NCBI RefSeq assembly: GCF_001434835.1
Contig: NZ_AZDV01000026.1
Location: forward strand, 611,701 to 675,700
Length of the DNA stretch: 64,000 nucleotides
Origin: Levilactobacillus acidifarinae DSM 19394 = JCM 15949
Lineage (GTDB): Bacteria; Bacillota; Bacilli; Lactobacillales; Lactobacillaceae
Reading direction: 5' to 3'
This document shows, piece by piece, positions 54,512 to 62,416 of the stretch. Under the pieces are notes generated by a model. The model worked only from the letters and a program-made list of their open reading frames with translations. It was not told the DNA's origin and did not search any database. Both the position numbers and the translations under genes were made by a program. Each line of letters opens with the position of its first letter. Positions within the stretch are counted from its first letter, which is position 1.

Positions 54512-55237
54512 CTATTCTGCAGGAACCTCGTCTCGAAAGACTGTCAACTCCTCGGGCGTTCCCAAGACGTGCACGGCGTCGGTTGGAATGGTCTTAACCG
54601 TGACGGTCCCGCGATGTTCTTGGATGAAGTAATGGTAAAACGGCGCAACGTAGGTTTCCCCGTAATCTCTGCGAACGTCCGCGGCGTGGTGGTGATACAG
54701 CCCCGCAAAGTCCACAAACCGATCGAAATAGTAGAAACCAACCGACGCCAAATCGGAAATCCGGCGTTTCTCAACCACATCAACCACATGCTTCTGATCG
54801 TCGAGTTTAATAAACGACCAATGATCACCAGGGGCCTTAAACGTGGTCAAATGCCCGTCACAGCCTACGAGGTCCGCTCGTAAGATATGTCCGGGTTCCA
54901 CGTAAGTATCAATGTTATAGATGGCCACCCCTTCGTGGGGATTTAAAGCCGGCATCGCTGCCATCACGGTAGCCGCCTGCCCCGAGGTCACGGCATCGAT
55001 GGGAATGATTTCGTAATTTCCAATCCCCGCCGCCGCAATCAACCGTTTCAGCTGGTCACGGTCGTAGGCGCCTTGACGGACCACAAAAACAAATTTTTCT
55101 GTTTTAAAATCGCTTAGCGAGTCAAGTGCCCATTCAAACAGGCTCCGATCATGGACCATAATCTCGTGTTTTGGTTGGGTGTAGCCCACCCGTTGAAACC
55201 GGGACCCGCGTCCCGCCATCGTTATCACAACTTGCAT
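54512..55237 (-). CDS. Sugar-nucleotide-type nucleotidyltransferase
   Basis: The 241-residue protein is a GT-A-fold nucleotidyltransferase. The signature is near the N-terminus, VVITMAGRGSRFQRVGYTQP with the following KHEI for the phosphate. A metal-site Asp appears in IYNIDTYVEPGH, and IKLDDQKHVVDVVEKRRI is as in capsule-type enzymes. It would activate a phosphorylated sugar or polyol with CTP or UTP; which one is not shown. GGAGGG lies six bases before ATG. It is two bases from the end of the nucleotidyltransferase-kinase gene, and they share a pathway by context. Confidence 0.8.
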   Translation of the reverse strand: MQVVITMAGRGSRFQRVGYTQPKHEIMVHDRSLFEWALDSLSDFKTEKFVFVVRQGAYDRDQLKRLIAAAGIGNYEIIPIDAVTSGQAATVMAAMPALNPHEGVAIYNIDTYVEPGHILRADLVGCDGHLTTFKAPGDHWSFIKLDDQKHVVDVVEKRRISDLASVGFYYFDRFVDFAGLYHHHAADVRRDYGETYVAPFYHYFIQEHRGTVTVKTIPTDAVHVLGTPEELTVFRDEVPAE

Positions 55238-55239
55238 GG

Positions 55240-56886
55240 TTAGCCCTCCGTTATCTTCGCCATAAATGGCGCAAACTTGGTAACCCCCACCGCTAGCATC
55301 GCCTTCTGGCGTTCCGGTTTATCTTGATGCAGCGGAATCATACTCAAAAAGAGTAGGGATTCAATCAGTTGAATTTGTTGGTAAGTCGCCGCATCGCCTA
55401 AGTGATCGCGTAACCGACGTTCAAACAATTCCCCCACCTGTTGCTCGTTACCCGTCACGTCCAATTCGTAGTCGATGTGCCCCGTTATGTCAGCAGTCAG
55501 TTTAAACATGTCGGAAATAATACAATCGTATTTACCCGAAAAACTGTGCATCATTTTGGCGTAGTCGTACTTAGCGTCCCCGTAAATATCAAAGCGGCCA
55601 AATTTTCCCCGGGGGTCGATTAAGCGCATCACGTGTTGGGTGTTGTCGTACAAGACGTTACTCATACAGAAATCCCCGTGAATCACGCTAAAATGATCAC
55701 CTTCCAGAACCCCAGACTGGGCCAGGACCGTTGGCAGCGCTGTCAAAATAGCGGTAATACTGGGGTAGAGTTGCCCGTTAATGACCAACGGTTGGTCGGC
55801 AATTTTAGCAAAAAATTCCTGTTCGTCGACTAACCGGTTCAAGCGGTCGACCGTTTTATTCAGATACATCTCCGCCACGGTTTCTCGGTATTCGTCCGGG
55901 TCAACTTGGACCTGGTAGTGTCCCATTTCGGACCGTAAAAAGAACAGTTCATCGACAATTTCGCGCCAGAATCCCAATTCCAGATTGCCGTAGAGAAAGA
56001 GGTTATGCAAACTTTCGTAAGAGAAATATTCCATTTCCACGAACGGCGCGTTGTAGTTTAGCGAATAATCAAAGATTCGGGGGGCGAGATACGCCAAATT
56101 CTTCGGTAATTTCAAATACCACTTAATTTCTCCCAGAAACTTATCGACGTCGGTGCTTTCCTTGCGAAGAATTCCCCGCTGAAAATCAATAGTGGTTTGG
56201 TTAAAGAACCGTGCCTCCACGGCTTGCTTCGCTTCGACATACTTATCACTGTGCCCAAAATCGAGCCAGTGTTGCGCGGTGATTGGGGTTAAGGGGTGTG
56301 CCTGATCGTAGTGACAGAGGTTGGTATAAAAATCTTGGTTAGCTTGCCAGTGGTCGAGTAACCAACTTCCCGTTCCAAAGGTGAAGACCCCAACCGCCGC
56401 TTGCAACTCTTCGGTGGGCTGCGTCGGCACCACCTTATCGTTAAAGGCCAGGCGTTGGTGATCGTCAACCGTCACGGTGGTCCACCGGCCGGCATCCGCC
56501 ACGGGATGAGTCAACACCACATCGGGTTGGGTGATGGCATCGGCCGTGACCACGGTGTCCCCAAAAACCAGCGTTAACGTCCCCAGGGGGCCTTGGTTTT
56601 GGAGTTGGGCTAACGCCTGAGCAACCGATTCACTCAAGGTTAACCCGTCAGCAACCACCAGTGGTTGTATCGCTAAACTTTTATACTGAACGTAATCGGT
56701 AATCGTCGTGTCGTTCGCATTGACCGCAATAAACAGGCGGTCGTAAGTGTCAAGGTACTGGGTCACGGTTCGATCAATAATCCGTTCCCCATCGGTCACG
56801 GGAATCATGGCCGGATAGATGGCACCAAAGTTACTTTGCATCTCTTCGGCTACCTTAGCGGCTGAAAGCATCAACAGGGTTTTCAA
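55240..56886 (-). CDS. Nucleotidyltransferase-like domain fused to an APH/choline-kinase-fold kinase
   Basis: This 548-residue protein has two parts. Residues 1-225 look like a nucleotidyltransferase fold (LVFGDTVVTADAI, IIDRTVTQYLDTYDRLFIAVNAN), but the glycine-rich signature is absent (LLMLSAAKVAEEM), so this half may not be active. Residues 240-548 are an aminoglycoside/choline kinase fold with Brenner's motif VIHGDFCMSNVLYD (His403, Asp405, Asn410) and the metal Asp424 in LIDPRGKFG. The likely task is to phosphorylate a small alcohol or sugar for the next enzyme. It starts at TTG, overlapping the HAD gene by four bases. Confidence 0.75.
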   Translation of the reverse strand: MKTLLMLSAAKVAEEMQSNFGAIYPAMIPVTDGERIIDRTVTQYLDTYDRLFIAVNANDTTITDYVQYKSLAIQPLVVADGLTLSESVAQALAQLQNQGPLGTLTLVFGDTVVTADAITQPDVVLTHPVADAGRWTTVTVDDHQRLAFNDKVVPTQPTEELQAAVGVFTFGTGSWLLDHWQANQDFYTNLCHYDQAHPLTPITAQHWLDFGHSDKYVEAKQAVEARFFNQTTIDFQRGILRKESTDVDKFLGEIKWYLKLPKNLAYLAPRIFDYSLNYNAPFVEMEYFSYESLHNLFLYGNLELGFWREIVDELFFLRSEMGHYQVQVDPDEYRETVAEMYLNKTVDRLNRLVDEQEFFAKIADQPLVINGQLYPSITAILTALPTVLAQSGVLEGDHFSVIHGDFCMSNVLYDNTQHVMRLIDPRGKFGRFDIYGDAKYDYAKMMHSFSGKYDCIISDMFKLTADITGHIDYELDVTGNEQQVGELFERRLRDHLGDAATYQQIQLIESLLFLSMIPLHQDKPERQKAMLAVGVTKFAPFMAKITEG

Positions 56887-57278
56887 TGCACGTTACGCTC
56901 CTTATCTACTAGGGCTTCGAGTTCTGCTGGGGTGTGATTGAGAAATTCGCTAGGGCGAAACGCGCGGTCATCGATGTAGTAGCCCCCCCGACCGGCCCAC
57001 GGCTTACCAAACATGATTTCGTCGTAGGGCACATCGTAGCGATCCAACCACTTCGCCGTAACGGGTGCCGTGTACTTATTAATTTGTCCTAAGTTACCGT
57101 TATAAGTGCGCATCTGGCGTGAGGTAAATAACACGATACGAAACCCCGCCGTTTGGTACGCCCGCAACTGTTCGATCACACTTGGCTTCGGTGCTACCTC
57201 CAAGTAGCTTTGTTCCGGTGTCTTTAGATCGCATAAGGTCCCGTCAATGTCGACAATTAAACTGGTTGTTTGATCCAT
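56883..57278 (-). CDS. HAD-type capsule biosynthesis phosphatase (EcbF/BcbF-like)
   Basis: The 131-residue protein is a small HAD hydrolase. Motif I is SLIVDIDGTLCDLKTP (Asp10 and Asp12), motif II Thr/Ser is in RIVLFTSRQMRTYNG, and the last motif is YYIDDRAFRPSEF. The length and the TSRQMRTYNGN segment fit the capsule phosphatase family described from Gram-negative loci as EcbF/BcbF. It could remove phosphate from an intermediate of the nucleotide-activated substituent. GGGGGG precedes ATG, and its stop overlaps the next gene. Confidence 0.8.
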   Translation of the reverse strand: MDQTTSLIVDIDGTLCDLKTPEQSYLEVAPKPSVIEQLRAYQTAGFRIVLFTSRQMRTYNGNLGQINKYTAPVTAKWLDRYDVPYDEIMFGKPWAGRGGYYIDDRAFRPSEFLNHTPAELEALVDKERNVH

Positions 57279-57333
57279 GATGACATCCCCCCATTGTGCT
57301 GGTCATGTGTGCTGGTTAGGAACCGCTAACCTA

Positions 57334-58878
57334 CTAAGCTGTAACGGATTGTGCAACCTGAGCCGTTTGACGATCAAAGTAGTCGAGTAGTTCCTGCCAC
57401 TTAGCGAAAACGGCATCTTCAGAATATCGCTGAGCATTGGTGTAAGCGGCTTGCCGGTAATGATCCAGTTTTTGGGGATCAGCGAGTAATTTCCGCATGG
57501 CCGCGGCAAGTTGATCGACCTGGCCGTCTTTCGTCAAAATCCCACTGACACCGTCTTGAATAATATCACTGGGGCCGTACTTCACGTCGTTGGCAATCAT
57601 TGGGACCCCGTGCGCTTGGGCTTCTAGTAAGGTTAAGGAGAATCCCTCTGCCCGACTGGGTAAGACACCCAAAACGGCACGATTGTACACCGCGTTGATA
57701 TCGTTGGTGTAGCCCTTGAACAGAACACTATCTTCGAGGTGGTGCTCGGCCACTTGCTGATGGAGAGCCTTGGCCGCATCCCCGTTAGCGTAACCCCACA
57801 GCTCGAGCTTGGCCGCCGGAAAATCCGGGTGAATCTGGGCAAAGGCCTCGATCGAATGGTTCTGTTGTTTTTCGGGTGCTAACCGGGCAACGTGCACGAT
57901 AAGATCCTTTTGCCGTTGGTTGCCATCGTAGTGGGGAGCCGCTAACGTCTGATCCGTCACGTACCCTACCGGAATCGTAAAGGCCGGAATATTAGTGCCG
58001 AACCGGGCCTCAATATCGCGCGATTGTTCCGGCGTGGCCGAAATCACCGCGTCCCACTGCCGCCAATTATCTAACGCATTTTGATAGTTATTGTTTAGCG
58101 GCGAATGAACCATGTCGTTAGAATCGCTAACGTGATTGTTGTGTAGGTGTAAGACCCGATAGACCGGCGTCTTCATATTGAACAATCCCCAGTCACATTC
58201 TACGGTCCGATCACAGATCATCACGTTGGTCTCTCCGTTAGCGTTCAACTCATCGTAGAAGAAGCGGGTCAATTCATTCATGCCACGGAAAGTCCAGCTA
58301 CTATGCCGATAGTTCACCACCCGCCAGCTGATTCGTTCTTGCCCCCCACGGTCCAAGAGGTGACTCTTTTCCACGTGAACTTGCCCATCGGGACCAAAGT
58401 ATTGTTCAAGGGCAATTTTACCGTCCCAGTCGAAGTTCTGTTCGAGGCACTTAAACCCCCGCACATCCCACCAGGTCATCTTGAGCGTCCGGCCGTTAAC
58501 ATCAAAGTATTGAACGTTACTAACCTCATCCGACTGTGCGTCGCGTAAGTAAACAATCATCAGCAATTTACCTTGCACGAAAACCTGACACTGCTTATCT
58601 TTACGGGTCTGGGTACTGTTCAGCGGCAACGCGAGGGACTGCAACGTCACCTTCTGGGTCGGTACCGTGGCACTGCCACAAAAGAATTCAAATAAATTAA
58701 CGAAGTTCTGACGATCAATGTGGGCTTGTGCCAACACATCGGCTAAATTCATCGCAAACATTCGGGTGACAATTTTAGCGGGCACCCCGTGCTTTTGAAA
58801 CAACCGCAACCGCATGATTTCGGCGTGTTCGATCCCCGACTTAGAAAATTGTAAGTTATCGTTTAAGAAATAGTACAT
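57334..58878 (-). CDS. SdgB/TagE-like glycosyltransferase (GT4), second of a pair
   Basis: The 514-residue protein begins MYYFLNDNLQFSKSGIEHAEIMRLRLF, an opening typical of the staphylococcal SD-repeat glycosyltransferases SdgA/SdgB and the lactobacillar TagE proteins. VHVARLAPEKQQNHSI and the EGFSLTLLEAQAHGVPMI motif (Glu411, Glu419) mark a retaining GT4 donor site. It probably transfers a sugar to Ser of the adjacent SD protein; poly(glycerol-phosphate) glucosylation is the alternative. AGGAGG lies seven bases before ATG. It is 14 bp after the first GT gene. Confidence 0.85.
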   Translation of the reverse strand: MYYFLNDNLQFSKSGIEHAEIMRLRLFQKHGVPAKIVTRMFAMNLADVLAQAHIDRQNFVNLFEFFCGSATVPTQKVTLQSLALPLNSTQTRKDKQCQVFVQGKLLMIVYLRDAQSDEVSNVQYFDVNGRTLKMTWWDVRGFKCLEQNFDWDGKIALEQYFGPDGQVHVEKSHLLDRGGQERISWRVVNYRHSSWTFRGMNELTRFFYDELNANGETNVMICDRTVECDWGLFNMKTPVYRVLHLHNNHVSDSNDMVHSPLNNNYQNALDNWRQWDAVISATPEQSRDIEARFGTNIPAFTIPVGYVTDQTLAAPHYDGNQRQKDLIVHVARLAPEKQQNHSIEAFAQIHPDFPAAKLELWGYANGDAAKALHQQVAEHHLEDSVLFKGYTNDINAVYNRAVLGVLPSRAEGFSLTLLEAQAHGVPMIANDVKYGPSDIIQDGVSGILTKDGQVDQLAAAMRKLLADPQKLDHYRQAAYTNAQRYSEDAVFAKWQELLDYFDRQTAQVAQSVTA

Positions 58879-58891
58879 CGCAGTTCCTCCT

Positions 58892-60409
58892 TTATGCCAA
58901 TACGCGTTGCCAGCGGTTCCAAACTTTACGGTGCGTCCACGTGGTATGTGCCTCTTGATAAGCCGCCGTGCTCATTTGAGCAAGCTTAGTGGGATCTTGG
59001 AACAGGCCAGCAATTTTTTCCGCCATGGCCAGTGGGTTCCCCGGTGCCACCAGGTAACCATTTTGATCCGGTTGAACCAATTCTTTAACCCCATAGTTAA
59101 ATGGGTAACTGACCACTGGAATGCCGTGGGCCATAGCTTCTAGCATCGCTAACGGTTCGGCATCGGCTAATGACATATTGGCCATGACTTGATACTGATC
59201 ATACTTTTTAGCGAGTTGCGGATCGTAGTCTTCAAACGTCACCTGGTCGGTCAATTTTAATTCGGAAACTAGGTCCTTCATCTGGTGAACATAGTCCGGT
59301 TGCCCGTACCCGTATAAATCAAACGTTGCGTCTGGCACCCGATCCTTCACTAAAGCAAACATTCTCAGAAGTTGATCGATTTGTTTGTCCGGTGCAATCC
59401 GTCCCACGTAGAGCAAACTATGCGGCCGGCGCTGATTCTGGAATACCGGGTGGGCGTCGTCTCCCGTCTTCGCTAACGGGGTAGTCGTTACCGGTGAAAT
59501 GGCCGTCACTTTAATTTTCGGGAAGCGGGTGGCTAAATGTTCGGCTTGCTTGGCACTAGCCGTGACGAACCCATCAAATTGCTGATAATGATCAAACGCT
59601 GGTTGTAAAAAGCCATCTAATTCCGCATGTAACGGATCATTGGGATCCCGTACATGGTTAATAGGTAAGTAAAGAATTTTTCGTGCCGCGTTAGTTAATC
59701 CCAACAACGGGTTGACCGCCGTTCCCGGTCGGTCACCGATAAAGGTGGTTTGTCCCTGATCCTGACGGGCTAATTCCTCTAAGAAGAAGGCAAACAGGTC
59801 GTCGGCGTTCTGGAAGAACCGGTCCCCCTTACCCTGATAATCCTTCAAGATAACCCGTGACGTGAGCGGGTTACCCGCCGTATCAGGTACTAGGTACTCG
59901 TCCATCACGATCCGTCCCTGTGGTGTGTAATAGCGTTGCATCATCAACTTACCGTTTTGTCCGAAATATTGGGTTGCCGATTTAAAGCCCCGCCAGTCCC
60001 ACAGGTCGGTTTCAATAGCGTTGCCCTGTGCATCAAGAAATTCCTGATAAAATACGCGGCCAATGGTTCCCGGAATAAACCCGACATTACTGGTCTGCAG
60101 GTCACCATCGGTTATCTTACTGACGTTAGCCCCAACCGTGATTTCCGATTCAACGGGTAAGTGCAAATCAGTTGTGTGGACCAGTCGCGGGGTCACCTGG
60201 GTGGCCTCCTGAAAGAAATCATACATATTAACAACTTCTGAATCGGTCAAATCGAAATCAGTCAGGGTGCGGTGCAAGAGTCGATCATAGATTTTGGTCA
60301 CAATCTGAGCCGGTTGGTGGTAATGGTTGAACAATTTCACCCGGTTCATGGCCGTATGTTCCACACTAGAATTCTTTTGTAGGATGTATTCATTAATAAA
60401 ATAGTACAC
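58892..60409 (-). CDS. SdgA/TagE-like glycosyltransferase (GT4), first of a pair
   Basis: The product is about 505 residues and starts at GTG 60409 (MYYFINEYIL), eight bases after GGAG; an in-frame GTG three codons earlier is less well placed. NMYDFFQEATQV (about 61-72) matches the same segment of staphylococcal SdgA/SdgB, which attach GlcNAc to Ser in SD repeats. The donor domain has LLYVGRIAPDKQIDQLL and EPLAMLEAMAHGIPVV (Glu418, Glu425). Its pairing with a second GT and a nearby SD-repeat protein strongly supports an SD-specific role. TagE-type wall teichoic acid glucosylation remains possible. Confidence 0.85.
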   Translation of the reverse strand: MYYFINEYILQKNSSVEHTAMNRVKLFNHYHQPAQIVTKIYDRLLHRTLTDFDLTDSEVVNMYDFFQEATQVTPRLVHTTDLHLPVESEITVGANVSKITDGDLQTSNVGFIPGTIGRVFYQEFLDAQGNAIETDLWDWRGFKSATQYFGQNGKLMMQRYYTPQGRIVMDEYLVPDTAGNPLTSRVILKDYQGKGDRFFQNADDLFAFFLEELARQDQGQTTFIGDRPGTAVNPLLGLTNAARKILYLPINHVRDPNDPLHAELDGFLQPAFDHYQQFDGFVTASAKQAEHLATRFPKIKVTAISPVTTTPLAKTGDDAHPVFQNQRRPHSLLYVGRIAPDKQIDQLLRMFALVKDRVPDATFDLYGYGQPDYVHQMKDLVSELKLTDQVTFEDYDPQLAKKYDQYQVMANMSLADAEPLAMLEAMAHGIPVVSYPFNYGVKELVQPDQNGYLVAPGNPLAMAEKIAGLFQDPTKLAQMSTAAYQEAHTTWTHRKVWNRWQRVLA

Positions 60410-60430
60410 AGCACTCACTCCATTTCTCGA

Positions 60431-60634
60431 TTAATTTTCCCACGGGTACTTTCCATTTTTGTCCCGTTTAGTGTGTTTCATCATGTAGGCTGTTCGCTCG
60501 TCCATGCGTTTACGCGTCTTTTTCTTATTTCGGGCTCGAATCACCAGAACTAAGACCCCCAGGACAACGAAGAGCAACATTCGAATAAAGAACTGAATCC
60601 GTTTATAAGAAATTGCGGCGGCTAAAATTGTCAT
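60431..60634 (-). CDS. Small single-helix membrane protein
   Basis: The 67-residue protein has one membrane helix (IRMLLFVVLGVLVLVI, about residues 17-32) followed by a very basic tail (RARNKKKTRKRMDERT). It is not a recognised family. Its ATG overlaps the stop of the toroid gene by four bases and it lies 21 bp before the first glycosyltransferase, so all three should be translated from one messenger. It could anchor the glycosyltransferase complex; this is a guess. Confidence 0.7.
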   Translation of the reverse strand: MTILAAAISYKRIQFFIRMLLFVVLGVLVLVIRARNKKKTRKRMDERTAYMMKHTKRDKNGKYPWEN

Positions 60635-62283
60635 CTGGTCACCCCTTGGTTGGCATAATCGTAGTAGTTAATCAGTCCAGAAAGAAAGTGTTCACAATCA
60701 TCAATTCTGGTCCGAAAGTTATCATGACGGGCAAAGAAGCCCCCGATGAATTTTTCTGGATAATAGAAATACATGGCTAATTCTGGCTGAAAGCTTCCGG
60801 TCAGCAATTCATGCTCCGCTCGCTGCCGCCATGCTAGTCGTAACCGACCAAGGTCGTAAGGCTCGAGTAAATCCTCATTTCCGGTGCGCTTAATCACATC
60901 GGTCATCTTCACCGCCGCATTGAGTAGTTCTAACAGTGTCGGATAGGCCGTATCTCGTTGTTCAATGAACGTTAAGTGATCATAAACGTTTTGTAGCCCC
61001 ATTCGCATATAATCTCGATTTACCGGAAAAATCTGTAGGGCCTCGTTAATCGCATAGGCTAACCAATGATCGTGATACTTGCCATAGTCGTGATCCACCA
61101 TGAAATCTAACGTTTGCTGGACTAAGCGGGCCACCTCAGCGTCTTGCGTGACTTGGTACAAGCGGGCTAACGCAAAGGTAATTTCACCTTCATAGTAGAT
61201 AATCCGGAACGCTTCCTTAACGGTCAGATCTGGATTCAACACGTGATTAAACCGGCCCGATGGTTGCAAAAACCGAGTGACGCCCCGGTAGGCCTCTAGG
61301 AGAACTGGCAAAAATTTATCATCGTGGGCGACTTCTTGGTACTTACAAAGTGCCAGAATCAACATTGCTTGGGCTCCGAGTTTTAATTCTGGCGTTCCGT
61401 TCTTACGTTGTTCAATCACAAACCGGGCGTCACCGGCCACCATCGTTAATTGATCAATCCCCCATTGTAAGGCTTGGTTAACCTGTGGAAGGTCTGTTGA
61501 CCGTCCCGTAAACTGAATAGCTTCTAACAAAGCGTAAATTGATGAAAAGTGACGCACGGTATTATAGCTGCTCAGGATACGCTGCTGGGCGGGATAGTAG
61601 CCGTAAATGAACTTACCATCCGCTTTGATCTGTCGGTGGAGAAACTGCTCTCCTGCATCAATGGTCGTTTGAAGTTCTCCGTTCAAATCAATCATCTGCC
61701 GAATACCACGACTCGATTCAGCTTGGTTCAAAACGTGAACCCGGTCTCCATCGAAGAAAATGCCCGCCGTCAGAAAGGTCCAAACGTGTGCGCCTTGAAC
61801 CAGGCTCGGTGCTGGCTGACCGTTACGGCGGGTCAAATACCGCTCAACGGCTTTAAAATCAATCCAACTATCCGATAGGTTTTTTCCGATTTTATGCTGT
61901 GGCCCAGGTTTAAAGAAGGCGTGACCATTAATTTCCATCTCCAGAAGCGCCGTTTGAAAGTCAGCATCAAAACTGACCCCTTGTCGCCAATAGTTCATTC
62001 GCGGCAACGCTTTCAACTTTTGTTGTAACTGTGACAACGTTATTCGCTGAACGGCCTGGACAACTTCAATACGCACCCAGCTAGTCATGGGTGTGGTCGC
62101 TAAAACGTCAGTAATCTGAGCCCATGCCTGATTGAAACTGGCTCCCTGAAAGAATTGCACGGCGGCACGGTGCCGGCGATCCGAAACGGATAGAGCAAGG
62201 CGAACATTCCCCGTTGCACCGTCTTGAACATCACCCAGATTGACCACGTGCCCCTTCAATTCTTTGATTACTGACTTTTTCAT
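60631..62283 (-). CDS. Alpha/alpha-toroid protein of unknown function
   Basis: In this 550-residue soluble protein, residues 190-520 are built of paired helices with the pattern of an (alpha/alpha)6 barrel: KLGAQAMLILALCKYQEV (301-318), IIYYEGEITFALARLYQVT (361-379) and HDHWLAYAINEALQIF (404-419). Enzymes of this fold include glycosidases, lyases and epimerases. Residues 1-150 form a separate alpha/beta domain that I do not recognise. Conserved-looking acidic and aromatic residues in the toroid (Tyr363, Tyr364, Glu365) could line an active site. AGGAGGG precedes ATG. It is the first gene after the SD-repeat protein. Confidence 0.6.
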   Translation of the reverse strand: MKKSVIKELKGHVVNLGDVQDGATGNVRLALSVSDRRHRAAVQFFQGASFNQAWAQITDVLATTPMTSWVRIEVVQAVQRITLSQLQQKLKALPRMNYWRQGVSFDADFQTALLEMEINGHAFFKPGPQHKIGKNLSDSWIDFKAVERYLTRRNGQPAPSLVQGAHVWTFLTAGIFFDGDRVHVLNQAESSRGIRQMIDLNGELQTTIDAGEQFLHRQIKADGKFIYGYYPAQQRILSSYNTVRHFSSIYALLEAIQFTGRSTDLPQVNQALQWGIDQLTMVAGDARFVIEQRKNGTPELKLGAQAMLILALCKYQEVAHDDKFLPVLLEAYRGVTRFLQPSGRFNHVLNPDLTVKEAFRIIYYEGEITFALARLYQVTQDAEVARLVQQTLDFMVDHDYGKYHDHWLAYAINEALQIFPVNRDYMRMGLQNVYDHLTFIEQRDTAYPTLLELLNAAVKMTDVIKRTGNEDLLEPYDLGRLRLAWRQRAEHELLTGSFQPELAMYFYYPEKFIGGFFARHDNFRTRIDDCEHFLSGLINYYDYANQGVTR

Positions 62284-62326
62284 TGGATCACCCTCCTGTA
62301 TGCTCTTTTTAAACTTCTATGTATGA

Positions 62327-62352
62327 CACGCCATAGTTTTACCTATGACGTG
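62327..62352 (-). promoter_or_regulatory. Hairpin in the leader of the toroid gene
   Basis: On the minus strand CACGTCATAG and CTATGGCGTG pair with one G-T wobble around GTAAAA. No T-run follows. It lies between the possible promoter and the toroid start, so it may stabilise or attenuate the message. Confidence 0.4.
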
Positions 62353-62367
62353 CCTATGGTTAATTTA

Positions 62368-62396
62368 ATTGTACTAACCTAATTTAAATATCGAAA
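62368..62396 (-). promoter_or_regulatory. Possible promoter of the glycosylation genes
   Basis: TTTCGA (62391-62396, weak) and TACAAT (62368-62373) on the minus strand are 17 bp apart in the 133-bp gap between the SD gene and the toroid gene. This is the only gap of such size in the locus. Confidence 0.35.
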
Positions 62397-62416
62397 CTAA
62401 TTAGCCTCAGTTTGCA

